DNA from: Clostridiales bacterium
GTDB lineage: Bacteria > Bacillota > Clostridia > Lachnospirales > Lachnospiraceae
DNA: 64,000 nucleotides
Reading direction: 5' to 3'
Assembly: GCA_020859995.1 (NCBI GenBank)
Contig: JAJBVE010000057.1
Location: 1-64,000, forward strand
The first letter of the stretch is position 1. Every line of letters begins with the position of its first letter. The notes beneath the pieces are model-generated. The model worked only from the letters and a program-made list of their open reading frames with translations, was not told the DNA's origin and searched no databases. Positions 37,161 through 46,268 of the stretch are shown one piece after another. Both the position numbers and the translations under genes were made by a program.

Positions 37161-38141
37161 ATGTTTGGTTATATTTATATTAATGAGCAGGAGCTGAAGC
37201 TGAGAGAGTACACGACCTACCGCAGCTTCTACTGCGGGTTATGCCAGGAGCTGCACCATCGCTACGGCAGGAGGGCGCAGATGGTGTTGAACTACGACAC
37301 GACCTTTCTCGCAATCCTGCTGACCGGCCTTTATGAGCCGGAGACCCTGTTTGAAGAGAAACGATGTCTGCCTCATCCGGTACACAGGCACGCGATGGCT
37401 CAGAATGACGCAGTCAGCTATGCGGCGGATATGTGCGTACTGCTGGCTTATCAGAAGGCTAGGGATGACTGGGAGGATGAGCATAAATTGTCCGGGAAGA
37501 CCCTTTCGGCATTGCTGAAATCTTCCTATAAAAAAATTGCGGACAGTTATCCGAGGCAGTCAAAGGCAGTTGAGGAGAATATTCATCTGCTGCACGAGGT
37601 GGAAAAAGCGTGGAGTGATCAGCAAAAGGGAGTCGGCTGCGTGTCTGACCGCGCTGCGGATCTGGACTATGTGGCGGGACTGACGGGAAATTTTCTGGCG
37701 GAGCTGTTTGTCTGGAAAGAAGATATCTGGCAGGACGATCTGAGGCAGATTGGCTTTTATCTGGGAAAATTTATTTATCTGATGGATGCCCTGGAAGACA
37801 TCGGTAAAGACTATAAAAAAGGGAATTATAATCTGTTTTCGGTCCTTTTGACATCCGGGGATATTTCTGGAAATGGTGAATCCGGCAGTGCCGCCTCCGG
37901 CAATACGGCTCCGGATTCGGGTACGAATCTGACGGAGGCCATCTGGCAGGAGCCTGCGAAGACAGAAATTCAGAAAGTCCTGACCGGCATGATGACGGAG
38001 GCTTCGCGCGCGTTTGAGCGTCTGCCGGTTCTGGAATACGTGCCGATTATCCGCAATATCCTGTATTCCGGTGTCTGGTGCAAGTACTCGGCACTGCAGG
38101 AGAAAGCCGGGAGGCAAAAGGGCGGCGGCCATGATTCATGA
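37161..38141 (+). CDS. DUF5685 family protein
   Basis: 326 aa, largely alpha-helical. It begins MFGYIYINEQELKLREYTTYRSFYCGLCQELHHRYGRRAQMVLNYDTTFLAILL, the conserved DUF5685 N-terminus with a CGLC motif, and later FLAELFVWKEDIWQDDLRQIGFYLGKFIYLMDALEDIGKDYKKGNYNLFS. The repeated Asp-containing helices recall isoprenoid-synthase-like folds, but that is only an impression. Residues 231-258 are a Ser/Gly/Asn insertion (SGDISGNGESGSAASGNTAPDSG). The biochemical role is not known. A J-domain gene follows about 50 bp downstream. Confidence 0.8.
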   Translation: MFGYIYINEQELKLREYTTYRSFYCGLCQELHHRYGRRAQMVLNYDTTFLAILLTGLYEPETLFEEKRCLPHPVHRHAMAQNDAVSYAADMCVLLAYQKARDDWEDEHKLSGKTLSALLKSSYKKIADSYPRQSKAVEENIHLLHEVEKAWSDQQKGVGCVSDRAADLDYVAGLTGNFLAELFVWKEDIWQDDLRQIGFYLGKFIYLMDALEDIGKDYKKGNYNLFSVLLTSGDISGNGESGSAASGNTAPDSGTNLTEAIWQEPAKTEIQKVLTGMMTEASRAFERLPVLEYVPIIRNILYSGVWCKYSALQEKAGRQKGGGHDS

Positions 38142-38189
38142 CAGGATATACGGCGGTTTCGAAAGAGAAATACGGCGTTGGAGGAGAAT

Positions 38190-38957
38190 ATGAAAGATCC
38201 ATATGAGATTTTGGGTGTATCGAGGGGGGCTTCCGAAGAAGAAATTAAAAAAGCTTATCGGAGACTGAGCCGGCAATATCATCCGGACGCGAATATTAAC
38301 AACCCGAATAAAGCACAGGCCGAGGAGAAATTCAAGGAAGTGCAGCAGGCCTATCAGCAGATTATGTATGATAAAGAGCATGGTGAGGGCAGCTATGAGG
38401 CGAAGCAGAGCGGCGGCAGGTCATCGTCCTCTTCGTCGTCCTCCTCTTCGTCCGGCAGCTATGGCAGAGGAGGCTATGGCGGATTTGGCGGATTTGGAGG
38501 GTTCGGCGGTTACGGCAATTATAACGGCGGCTCATCCGGCAGTTCTGGTTCTTCTTCCTCAGCGAATGAAGATCCGCATCTGAGAGCGGCGGAAAATTAC
38601 ATCCGCAGCAATCATTACGATGAGGCGATCAATGTCCTGAATGGGATTTCCAACCGCACTGCCCGCTGGTATTACCTGAGCGCTCTGGCAAATTCCGGCC
38701 GCGGCAATAATGTTCTGGCTCTTGACCACGCGCAGAAGGCCGTGCAGATGGAGCCAAACAATCTGCAGTACCGGCAGCTTCTCTCTGAGATGGAGGGCGG
38801 CGGACGCTGGTATCAGTCGATGGGCGAGGAGTATGGGAGTCCGATGTCTCACGCCGGCAATTATTGTACGAGACTGTGCATGGCCTGGCTGGTCTGCAGC
38901 TGCTGCTGCGGAGGAGGCGGCGGTATGCGCATGGGAGTTCCGATCATGTGCTGTTAA
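38190..38957 (+). CDS. J-domain protein with Ser/Gly linker, TPR and Cys-rich tail
   Basis: 255 aa from ATG 38190 (GGAGGAG upstream; the TTG at 38178 is too early). Residues 1-65 are a J domain ([36 protein letters not shown]) with the HPD motif needed to stimulate DnaK ATPase. A low-complexity Ser then Gly/Phe/Tyr/Ser linker (about 70-125, including a run of 11 serines) precedes TPR-like helices ([21 protein letters not shown] and [18 protein letters not shown]). The tail ends in [18 protein letters not shown]. It is a DnaK co-chaperone type but not DnaJ itself. Confidence 0.85.
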   Translation: MKDPYEILGVSRGASEEEIKKAYRRLSRQYHPDANINNPNKAQAEEKFKEVQQAYQQIMYDKEHGEGSYEAKQSGGRSSSSSSSSSSSGSYGRGGYGGFGGFGGFGGYGNYNGGSSGSSGSSSSANEDPHLRAAENYIRSNHYDEAINVLNGISNRTARWYYLSALANSGRGNNVLALDHAQKAVQMEPNNLQYRQLLSEMEGGGRWYQSMGEEYGSPMSHAGNYCTRLCMAWLVCSCCCGGGGGMRMGVPIMCC

Positions 38958-38976
38958 AGTTCTTCACATTTGGAAA

Positions 38977-39021
38977 AGAAAAACGCCCGGCGGTACGTCT
39001 TTGATGACGCTTTGCCGGGCG
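38977..39021 (-). terminator. Terminator of mscL on the minus strand
   Basis: Stem CGCCCGGC (38984-38991) / GCCGGGCG (39014-39021). Read on the minus strand it is followed by TTTTTCTTTTCC; on the plus strand only a weak T run follows, so it also could end the J-domain transcript less well. Confidence 0.75.
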
Positions 39022-39138
39022 AGTTTGTAAAAATCGGGATCTTTACTTGAGAGTCTTTCAATCAGTGTCTTTCGATCAGAGTCCATCAATCAGTATTTTT
39101 AAAATGGAACGTATAAAACCTGAGCCGGCATCAGCAGC

Positions 39139-39575
39139 TTACAGTGCCGATGTACAGTTCGGGCATTTGGTAGCATCTTTATGTACTTCTGATTTGCAGT
39201 ACGGACAGATCTTGGTCGTGACTTCGGGCTCGGGAGCAGGCTTGTGGAGCTTGTTGATGCCTTTGATTACGAAGAAGATCACCAGCGCGGTCAGTAAAAC
39301 TCTACGATCATCTGGATGAAATTGCCATAAGCGATGACGGAGGCACCTGCTTCCTGAGCGGCAGCCAGTGTGGAATAGCTGTTTCCATCGAGTGGAATCA
39401 TCAGATCAGTGAAATTGATACGCCCGGTTACCAGGGTGACCAACGGCATCACGATGTCATTGACCAGGGAATTGACAATGTTGCTGAATGCCGCGCCTAT
39501 GATTACGCCGACGGCCATGTCGATGACATTGCCGCGCATAATGAAGGCTTTGAATTCGTCTACCATTTTGCTCAT
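39139..39575 (-). pseudogene. mscL: mscL with frameshift: large-conductance mechanosensitive channel plus C-terminal zinc ribbon
   Basis: The ATG at 39575 starts MSKMVDEFKAFIMRGNVIDMAVGVIIGAAFSNIVNSLVNDIVMPLVTLVTG, classic MscL with its first helix. The frame stops after GNFIQMIVEFY (39291). One base later the missing part resumes: LTALVIFFVIKGINKLHKPAPEPEVTTKICPYCKSEVHKDATKCPNCTSAL, i.e. the second helix, the KGINKL signature and a four-cysteine zinc ribbon ending at 39139. Adding one A to the AAAA run at 39296-39299 restores a full ORF (VEFLLTALV). As read, the product lacks helix 2 and could not form a channel. A base-calling error is a real alternative to a mutation. Confidence 0.88.
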
Positions 39576-39618
39576 TTCTTTTTTCCTCCTGTGATATGAT
39601 TGTAAAAAAGTTACAGGA

Positions 39619-39655
39619 ATTATAACATAGCTCAGGTAAAAAACTATGGTATACT
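39619..39655. promoter_or_regulatory. Divergent extended -10 promoters of mscL and the SbcD-like gene
   Basis: Minus strand: TGTTATAAT (TATAAT complement at 39619-39624). Plus strand: TGGTATACT (39647-39655). Both have the TGn extension and no good -35 box. Confidence 0.5.
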
Positions 39656-39735
39656 ATAAAAAAATTTAAAGAAATTTCATGCACCAATGTTTTAGCTGTG
39701 CGTGCATTTGTAAAAAGATCAAGGGGGAGTATCGT

Positions 39736-40791
39736 ATGCGTTTTATGCATCTTGCGGATGTGCATCTGGGAGCGGCGCCGGATCACGGTTATGTCTGGTC
39801 AAAGGATCGGGGGCGGGAGCTGTGGGAAACCTTTCGCCAGTGTATTGCCGACGCGAAGGAAAAGAAAGTGGATTTACTGCTGATCGCGGGAGATCTGTTT
39901 CATCGTCAGCCGGAACCACGGGAACTGAAGGAAGTTAATTATCTGTTTTCTACTCTGGATAATACGGTCGTGGTACTGATGGCAGGCAATCATGACTGCC
40001 TGACGCCCGGATCACCGTACCGCGATTATCCATGGAATGAGAACGTGGTTTGCATGTTTGCGAAGGAATGCGAGCGTGTGCGGCTTCCGGATCTGAAAAC
40101 GGAGATTTATGGATTCAGTTACTATGAGCAGGAGCTTCCAATGCCGCTTTATGACAATATTGTAGTGGAAAAAAACGATTATTTTAAGATTCTCCTTGCG
40201 CATGGAGGCGATGCGCGGCATATTCCGATCAGCCGTGAGAAGCTTTCTGCGGCGGGATTTGACTACATAGCGCTCGGGCATATCCACAAACCCCAGGTAT
40301 TTATCCGGAATCTTGCCATGTACGCGGGAGCCCTGGAGCCAATTGACCGCGAGGATGTCGGACCGCATGGCTACCTGATCGGGGAAGTGCAGCGCAAAAA
40401 GGTGAAGCTTATCTTTGTTGAGAAAGCCCGGAGGCAGTATCGCAAGGAGGAGGTAGCCGTGACTGAGGAGGATACGACATTTTCTGTGCGCGAAAAGATT
40501 GCCGCCATGATACATGAAAAGGGCAGTCAGGATACCTATCAGATCGTCCTTACCGGGCTTCGCCATCCGGGATTTCGTCCGGATATCGGGGAATATTTAA
40601 AATGCGGGCGGATTCTGGAAATCGAAGACCGCACAGCTCCGGCATTTCACTTAGAAGAGCTGAGGCAGAGATATCGGGGAGGCCTGATCGGCAACTACAT
40701 AGAAAGCTTCGGGGACGGACCGGAGAGCCTGGTGGAGCAGAAAGCACTCATGCTCGGCCTGGAAGCGCTGCTATATCCGGAAAATTGCTGA
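39736..40791 (+). CDS. SbcD/YhaO-like DNA repair exonuclease (metallophosphoesterase)
   Basis: 351 aa from ATG 39736 (AAGGGGGA upstream). Calcineurin-like metal-binding motifs in order: MHLADVHLGA, LLIAGDLFHRQ, LMAGNHDCL, LLAHGGDARHI and LGHIHKPQVF. The C-terminal part resembles the capping region of SbcD/Mre11 or YhaO nucleases. With the ATPase encoded about 270 bp downstream it likely forms an SbcCD-like or YhaO-YhaN-like pair that processes DNA ends or hairpins. Length is close to that of other short SbcD relatives. Confidence 0.88.
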   Translation: MRFMHLADVHLGAAPDHGYVWSKDRGRELWETFRQCIADAKEKKVDLLLIAGDLFHRQPEPRELKEVNYLFSTLDNTVVVLMAGNHDCLTPGSPYRDYPWNENVVCMFAKECERVRLPDLKTEIYGFSYYEQELPMPLYDNIVVEKNDYFKILLAHGGDARHIPISREKLSAAGFDYIALGHIHKPQVFIRNLAMYAGALEPIDREDVGPHGYLIGEVQRKKVKLIFVEKARRQYRKEEVAVTEEDTTFSVREKIAAMIHEKGSQDTYQIVLTGLRHPGFRPDIGEYLKCGRILEIEDRTAPAFHLEELRQRYRGGLIGNYIESFGDGPESLVEQKALMLGLEALLYPENC

Positions 40792-41063
40792 GAAGAAGGG
40801 AAAATTGCTGCGCTGCAGATATGCTGCATTTTTGAACCCGCTGTCGCTCTGGTCGTTGCTAAACGTCTGCCACTGACAAACAGCAACGGTCGGTTCTTGA
40901 CGCGTGTCACTGGCACGCAGGATTGTTAAGTGCCGATCGAAGCACAGATCCGTCGGAATAGCCGACACCCTATGACATAGCTTGCACGGATATTTGGAGG
41001 CTCTGACCGGAACGAAGCGCAGAAGCCGTGAGCGCGGCGGCAGATACGAGGGGGAGGGGAAGT
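40792..41063. other. Spacer between the nuclease and ATPase genes
   Basis: Non-coding as far as I can see. It contains gaccggaacgaagcg (41008-41022), similar to sequence in the glgC leader (gaccggagcgaagcgg, 61413-61428). No promoter or terminator was recognised. Confidence 0.4.
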
Positions 41064-42545
41064 ATGGAGATACAGGAACTGATTTTAAAGAAATATGGAA
41101 AATTTTCGGATCATCATATTACATTTCGTCCCGGAATCAATATCATTTACGGAGGGAACGAGACGGGGAAGACGACGATCCATTCATTTATAAAGGCAAT
41201 GCTTTTTGGCCTGAACCGCGCCCGCGGCCGGGCCGCGAAGATGGATGAATATCAGATCCGGCAGCCCTGGGATTCACCGGGCGCATTCTTGGGGAGCATG
41301 CGTGTGGTGGAAAATGGAGAAGTCTACCGGATTGACCGCTGCTTTGACAGGAGCGCGAAGCCCTTAAGTCTCGTCTGCGAGACGAGAATTCTGGAATCAG
41401 AGCATCCGCAGGAGGATCTGGACATCCTGCTTGGAGGGATCAGTGAGGCTGCATTCGTGAACTCAGTGTTTATTTCGCAGGCAAGATGTGAGACTGACGA
41501 GGCACTTGCTGAGGAACTGCGCCGGCGCATGGTCAACAGCGATCATTCCATGGATGGCGGGATTGATGTTTCCCGGGCATTGCAGATTCTGCGCAAAAAG
41601 AAGCGGCAGTGCGAACAGCAGAAAAAGAAAGAAGAGGCTGCTCTGGAGGAAAAAATTTCTCAAAAGCAGGGCCGGGCAGACGCTCTGCGGACGGAAATGG
41701 AGCAGCTGCGCGCCCAGGCGGCCTGTTATCAGAAGGGAAATGCGGACCAGGCCGAAGAATTCGCAGCCTCCGAAAAGGAAGAAGCCGGCATTTCTCCGGT
41801 GATGCGCGCAGCGCTTACTGCCATGCTTTTTATTGCCGGGGCGCTGACGATGACCGGGATCTTTTTCGCGTCACAGGAGGCCCTGCGGATTTTTCTGGGC
41901 GTGTTTACCGTCATTTTCTGGGTGATGGCGCTGGGGGTTCATGCACTTTTTCGTCCGCACGGCAAAGAAAAGATGCCGGCAGATGATGCCGGGGAGAACT
42001 TGGTAAAATGCCCGCCTGGGCTGATAAAGGAGCTTCAGAAACGGGAAGAGGAATACAAGAACCTGCAGGATGATCTGGAGGTTCTCTACCAACAGCATGT
42101 CCGCGCCGGCGGCGCCGACACAGAAATAGCGGCTCTTACATTGGCAATCGACCGCATCTGTGAGATATCGGATGGTATTTTCCGGACAAACGGAGGACGC
42201 ATCAACGAGATTGCCTCAGGCATTCTCGAAGAGATTACGATGGGAAGGTATAACCGCATCGTGCTGGACGACACGGCAGAGGTCCGGATCCACACGCCCG
42301 AGCGGGTGCTGGGCTTAAACCAGGTCAGCGGCGGTACCCTGCAGCAGATTTATTTCGCGCTGCGCATGGCGGCTGGTGAAGTGTTTATGGATAAAACCAC
42401 ACTGCCGGTCATTCTGGATGAAACCTTTGCCATGTACGACGACCGCCGCCTCGAAGCTACCTTGCGCTGGCTGAAAAACAGCGGCCGCCAGGTCATCCTT
42501 TTTACCTGCCAGAACAGGGAACGCGAGATTCTCAAGAAGCTGTGA
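41064..42545 (+). CDS. YhaN/SbcC-like ATPase, short form with two membrane helices
   Basis: 493 aa from ATG 41064 (GGGGAGGGG upstream). SMC/Rad50-type N-terminus MEIQELILKKYGKFSDHHITFRPGINIIYGGNETGKTTIHSFIKAMLFG (P-loop GGNETGKTT) and C-terminal signature LNQVSGGTLQQIYFALRMAAGEVF, Walker B LPVILDETFAMYDDRRLEATLRWL. Between them is only a short coiled coil (about 170-235) and a hairpin of two membrane helices (about 247-268 and 273-296), where YhaN proteins usually have several hundred residues of coiled coil. The head domains would thus be tied to the membrane. It is the predicted partner of the SbcD-like protein. Confidence 0.85.
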   Translation: MEIQELILKKYGKFSDHHITFRPGINIIYGGNETGKTTIHSFIKAMLFGLNRARGRAAKMDEYQIRQPWDSPGAFLGSMRVVENGEVYRIDRCFDRSAKPLSLVCETRILESEHPQEDLDILLGGISEAAFVNSVFISQARCETDEALAEELRRRMVNSDHSMDGGIDVSRALQILRKKKRQCEQQKKKEEAALEEKISQKQGRADALRTEMEQLRAQAACYQKGNADQAEEFAASEKEEAGISPVMRAALTAMLFIAGALTMTGIFFASQEALRIFLGVFTVIFWVMALGVHALFRPHGKEKMPADDAGENLVKCPPGLIKELQKREEEYKNLQDDLEVLYQQHVRAGGADTEIAALTLAIDRICEISDGIFRTNGGRINEIASGILEEITMGRYNRIVLDDTAEVRIHTPERVLGLNQVSGGTLQQIYFALRMAAGEVFMDKTTLPVILDETFAMYDDRRLEATLRWLKNSGRQVILFTCQNREREILKKL

Positions 42546-42602
42546 GTGGCAGACTGGTTTAACAACACGCTTTCTGAACAAAAGGGATGCCCCCGGATTG
42601 TG

Positions 42603-42728
42603 AAAACGCCGCCGGCTCTAAGCTGAAGCCAGACCGTCAGGTGCAAGCTGAGTTTAGAACCGTTGCGGCGTTTTGTAAGCGGGCATGTGACCGAGAACGT
42701 TCTTTTGTTCAAAAACGCTCTCGGTCAC
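42603..42728. terminator. Convergent-gene terminator region
   Basis: Two inverted repeats: AAAACGCCGC (42603-42612) / GCGGCGTTTT (42665-42674), and GTGACCGAGAACGTTCTTTT / AAAAACGCTCTCGGTCAC (42687-42728). The second overlaps the stop codon of the AraC-type gene. They probably end both converging transcripts. Confidence 0.6.
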
Positions 42729-43672
42729 TCATCATAAATCTTCCGGTTGCACAAAGCCCGGTATTCGGACGGCGTGCAGCCTTTTTTCTTTTTAAAGGTC
42801 CGGTTAAAGGTGGACAGGCTGGAAAAGCCGGACTGCAGCGCGACCTCAGTGATGGTCAGGTCCGGGGAGAACAGCAGGTTTTCCGCGGCGCGGATGCGCA
42901 GGATACACAGATAGTCGTAGAAATTGTACCCGGAGCACTGCTTAAACAGCCGGGAAAAATGGTATTTGGAAAATCCCGCGACCGAAGCGACCGTTTCCAG
43001 AGTGAGATCATCACTGTAATGCTGGTCCATATAATCAAAAACCGTGTTCAGCTTTTCGTACAGGCGGTTTTGCTTCTGGGCGGGTTTTAAAGCTGTGCTG
43101 TCAGATTCGTCCTGCTGCATCCGGTATTCGCCATAGTTGGCAAAGAAGTGCAGCAGACCGGCGTAGCAGTTCAGCTCGCGCAGATGCCCGCCGCAGAAGT
43201 ATTCCCGGATCATGTACAAGAGCAGGGAGATCTCTTCTTCATGGATGGAAGGACAATTGTCCGCCGTGATCAGCACTTCGTGAGAAAAAAAGGCTGTAAA
43301 ATACGCATATCCCCTGAGACCGGACAGGGCTTCCATGTCGAAAATATAAATCAGCCTCAGACCGGAGGGCGGAGCGATCAGATGATGAAGTGCCCCCCCT
43401 GGGATCAGCAGAATGTCTCCGGGATTCAGCACGTACTTTACCTGTCCGACCACCACCGTGTAAGTGTTTTCAAGCGGCATGATCATTTCCGCGGCCTGAT
43501 GCCAGTGCATCGGGTAGGATTCCGTCTGGCTGTTGATAAAAAAACGCAGGGTAGTATCCGGATGATAATTCACCTTTTCCTGGTCACTGTCTATTTTCCG
43601 GTGATAACCGTAAGAATCCTGCATCCCGATTTTCAGAAGCTCAGGATCCAGAGTCAGCGATGAATTTAGCAT
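42725..43672 (-). CDS. AraC-family transcriptional regulator (cupin plus HTH)
   Basis: 315 aa. N-terminal cupin-like sensor (SYPMHWHQAAEMIMPLENTYTVVVGQVKYVLNPGDILLIPGGALHHLI) and C-terminal double helix-turn-helix of AraC type (YSDDLTLETVASVAGFSKYHFSRLFKQCSGYNFYDYLCILRIRAAENLLFSPDLTITEVALQSGFSSLSTFNRTFKKKKGCTPSEYR). Such regulators commonly sense sugars or their degradation products. It is divergent from the sugar ABC transporter, which it probably controls. Confidence 0.93.
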   Translation of the reverse strand: MLNSSLTLDPELLKIGMQDSYGYHRKIDSDQEKVNYHPDTTLRFFINSQTESYPMHWHQAAEMIMPLENTYTVVVGQVKYVLNPGDILLIPGGALHHLIAPPSGLRLIYIFDMEALSGLRGYAYFTAFFSHEVLITADNCPSIHEEEISLLLYMIREYFCGGHLRELNCYAGLLHFFANYGEYRMQQDESDSTALKPAQKQNRLYEKLNTVFDYMDQHYSDDLTLETVASVAGFSKYHFSRLFKQCSGYNFYDYLCILRIRAAENLLFSPDLTITEVALQSGFSSLSTFNRTFKKKKGCTPSEYRALCNRKIYDE

Positions 43673-44200
43673 ATGTCAGTTGACACTTCCTTTCCGAAGT
43701 CTGTATCTGAAATTTACCTGTAACAGTGAAGGTACTGTCAGTTCCAATTGTCTTTCTGGTTTGATAAGCAAAAATTGCGCAAAAAATACTGCCTAAATCC
43801 GGGGGAAAATGAGCACGTGCCATCCGATATACCTGTCAAAAGACTTCCATTTGCAAATATGGAAGCGGAATCCTGCATCCTGAAATGAAGCAAACATTCC
43901 CCGACGGCTGCAAAGAACAGGCAGGCCGGACAGGGGGAACCCCACCCTTTCCCTGCCCTTGCGTAGGACTTCTTTAAACTGCCGAAAGTATAGCATAAGG
44001 CAAAAAAAATAGCAATAACTGAGTGGCGAATTTCGCTGGAAAAAGAAGAAAAAAGCCGGTTTGGGAAAAGTTGACGGAGAAAAAAATAAAAAAGCAATAA
44101 CTGGCGTCATAATGCGCAAAAACTGGTAAGCAACGAAAAAGTTTTTGTGCAATAATGTTACCATATTTGGTCGTAATATTAAGAGAAGGGAGAAAGAAAA
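43673..44200. promoter_or_regulatory. Divergent control region of the sugar-uptake locus
   Basis: No gene is supported in these 528 bp. It holds a degenerate copy of palindrome family D (43719-43745, tgtaacagtgaaggtactgt) and an inverted repeat GCGCAAAAACT (44114-44124) / AGTTTTTGTGC (44140-44150) just before the permease gene, a possible operator or leader hairpin. Clear -35/-10 boxes could not be assigned. Confidence 0.5.
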
Positions 44201-45163
44201 ATGGCCGAGACAACGAAAACAAAGAGCAGCAGTGCCGTTTCCGCAAATACGCCTCCGAAACAGACTTTGGGCAGGCATATACGCAAGTACTGGCAGTGGT
44301 ACTCGATGATGCTGATACCGATTGTGTATTACATCATTTTCCGCTATGTGCCGATGGCGGGCAATATCATCGCGTTCCGCCGTTACCGCGCAGGCAGCAG
44401 CATTTTTGGAGATGAATGGAGCGGACTGAAGTATTTCAGGCAGTTCGTCCGGGATTCTAATTTCTGGAGAGCGTTTCGGAACACTCTGCTTTTGAACTTT
44501 GAGTATCTGATCATCAGCTTTCCGATCACTATCGTTTTCGCACTGCTTCTGAATGAAGTAAAGAATACGAGATTTAAGAAAGTCGTGCAGACGATCTCCT
44601 ATCTGCCGCACTTTATTTCCATGGTTATCGTAGCCGGCATGGTGCGTGAGATCCTCTCTATCAGCGGCCCGATTAACAGCCTCATTACATCCCTTGGCGG
44701 CCAGGCGATTACCTTTATCAGTCTGCCGCAGTGGTTCCCGACGATCTTTGTGGTGACCGGTGTATGGCAGGGACTTGGATGGAATACGATCCTCTATCTG
44801 GCGGCCATGGCCGGCATCAGTCCGGATATGTACGAGGCGGCGGAGCTGGATGGAGCGAGTAAGTTCCAGCAGTGCATTTATGTGACACTGCCATCGATCC
44901 TCCCGACGATTTCAACGTTGCTGATTCTGAACATCGGGCAGCTGTGCGGCTCCGGCGCGTTTGAGAAGGTTTTCCTTCTGTATCAGCCTACCACTTATGA
45001 GACTGCCGATATTATCGCTACATATGTATATCGTATGGGTCTCGGATCTGGTAACTACAGCTACGCAACAGCAGTCGGCCTGTTCCAGGGCCTGATTAAC
45101 CTGACACTCCTGACTGTGGCTAACAAGGTGTCCAAGAAGGTTGCCGGCACCGGCCTGTACTAA
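44201..45163 (+). CDS. Carbohydrate ABC transporter permease, LplB type
   Basis: 320 aa, six predicted helices, RBS AAGGGAGA. The permease coupling motif is EAAELDGASKFQQCIYVTLPSILPT, which contacts the ATPase. N-terminal text (YWQWYSMMLIPIVYYIIFRYVPMAGNIIAFRRYRAGSSIFGDEWSGLKYFRQFV) is typical of the LplB/polysaccharide-type subfamily of CUT1 importers. Such systems take up oligosaccharides and usually rely on a shared ATPase (MsmX-like) encoded elsewhere; none is present here. Confidence 0.94.
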   Translation: MAETTKTKSSSAVSANTPPKQTLGRHIRKYWQWYSMMLIPIVYYIIFRYVPMAGNIIAFRRYRAGSSIFGDEWSGLKYFRQFVRDSNFWRAFRNTLLLNFEYLIISFPITIVFALLLNEVKNTRFKKVVQTISYLPHFISMVIVAGMVREILSISGPINSLITSLGGQAITFISLPQWFPTIFVVTGVWQGLGWNTILYLAAMAGISPDMYEAAELDGASKFQQCIYVTLPSILPTISTLLILNIGQLCGSGAFEKVFLLYQPTTYETADIIATYVYRMGLGSGNYSYATAVGLFQGLINLTLLTVANKVSKKVAGTGLY

Positions 45164-45179
45164 GGAAGGGGGAAGTACG

Positions 45180-46070
45180 ATGGCGAAAAAACACAGTGGT
45201 ACCGCGATTAAGGTTTCACGGGGGTACCGTATATTTACTGTATGCAACACGATTCTCATGATACTGATTTGCGTGGTTATGCTTTATCCGTTTTTATACC
45301 TGATTGCGCAGTCGTTCTCTTCCTATGACGCGATTGTCGCCGGTAAGGTAGGGCTTCTTCCGGTAGATTTCAGCGTGAGCACGTATATTTATGTAATCAC
45401 GAACGGAGTATTTATTCCGGACTACATCAATACGATTGTTTACTCTGTCACCGGTACGGCGCTGGCGCTGTTTTTCTCGGCTCTGCTGGCGTACCCGCTC
45501 TCCAAGTCCGAGCTGTGGGGCAATAAGATTATCGCTCCGCTGATTATCTTCACGATGTATTTTGGCGGCGGCATGATCCCGAACTACCTGCTGATGATCA
45601 ACCTGGGACTGCAGGATACCGTAGCGGCATTCCTTCTTCCGTCTTTGATCTCTACTTATTACGTGATCCTGATGCGCTCTTTCTTTGAGACAGTTCCGAG
45701 AGAGCTCGAAGAGGCTGGTGAGATGGATGGACTGAATAAATACGGTGTGTTCTTCCGGATTGCGCTTCCGCTCTCCAAGCCGATCATCGCGACCATGGTA
45801 CTGTTTTACTTGGTTATGTACTGGAACGACTGGTTCAACGCGTTCCTGTATCTGGATACGCAGAGCAAATGGCCTGTGGCTTATTACCTGAGAAACCTGA
45901 TTTCCACGGCCGGTTCTTCAACTTCACAGGATGCAGGCGAGACGATCGCGATTGCGGCGAACATCAAATCCTGCGCGATGGTGCTGACGGCAGCGCCGAT
46001 CATCTGCGTATATCCGTTCATCCAGAAGTATTTCGTGCAGGGCATGATGCTCGGCGGCGTAAAGGGCTGA
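45180..46070 (+). CDS. Carbohydrate ABC transporter permease, YtcP type
   Basis: 296 aa from ATG 45180 (RBS AAGGAAGGGGG); the track start 45141 lies inside the upstream gene. Six helices with the coupling loop LEEAGEMDGLNKYGVFFRIALPLSKPIIATM. It ends with the YtcP-type C-terminus CVYPFIQKYFVQGMMLGGVKG. Second membrane subunit of the importer, 16 bp after the first. Confidence 0.94.
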   Translation: MAKKHSGTAIKVSRGYRIFTVCNTILMILICVVMLYPFLYLIAQSFSSYDAIVAGKVGLLPVDFSVSTYIYVITNGVFIPDYINTIVYSVTGTALALFFSALLAYPLSKSELWGNKIIAPLIIFTMYFGGGMIPNYLLMINLGLQDTVAAFLLPSLISTYYVILMRSFFETVPRELEEAGEMDGLNKYGVFFRIALPLSKPIIATMVLFYLVMYWNDWFNAFLYLDTQSKWPVAYYLRNLISTAGSSTSQDAGETIAIAANIKSCAMVLTAAPIICVYPFIQKYFVQGMMLGGVKG

Positions 46071-46121
46071 TGGAAAGATAACCGATCGTTTGCCCTGTAT
46101 GATGGTCTGCGGATGATGAAA

Positions 46122-46159
46122 ATCCGCCTCCGTTCTGTCGGTGCCTCCGGCAGGCGGAT
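46122..46159 (+). promoter_or_regulatory. Intercistronic hairpin before the binding-protein gene
   Basis: ATCCGCCT (46122-46129) / AGGCGGAT (46152-46159) with an inner GCCT/AGGC stem, in the 198-bp gap between permease and binding protein. No T run, so it is more likely an mRNA-stabilising hairpin that raises binding-protein levels than a terminator. Confidence 0.5.
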
Positions 46160-46268
46160 GCGGCTGCAGATAGCGGGCTTATGATAGACATAACTTGTAG
46201 CCGCCGATACGGCCGGAATCGGGCTGATACGGCTCGGTGGTTACCACAAATTTTAAGGAGGTTTTTTC

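Noticed and set aside
39047-39319. 90-codon plus-strand ORF over the end of mscL
   Set aside because: It is antisense to the frameshifted zinc-ribbon part of mscL and has no support of its own.
40982-41248. 88-codon ORF before the YhaN-like gene
   Set aside because: It runs into the ATPase gene in another frame and lacks a ribosome binding site or domain.
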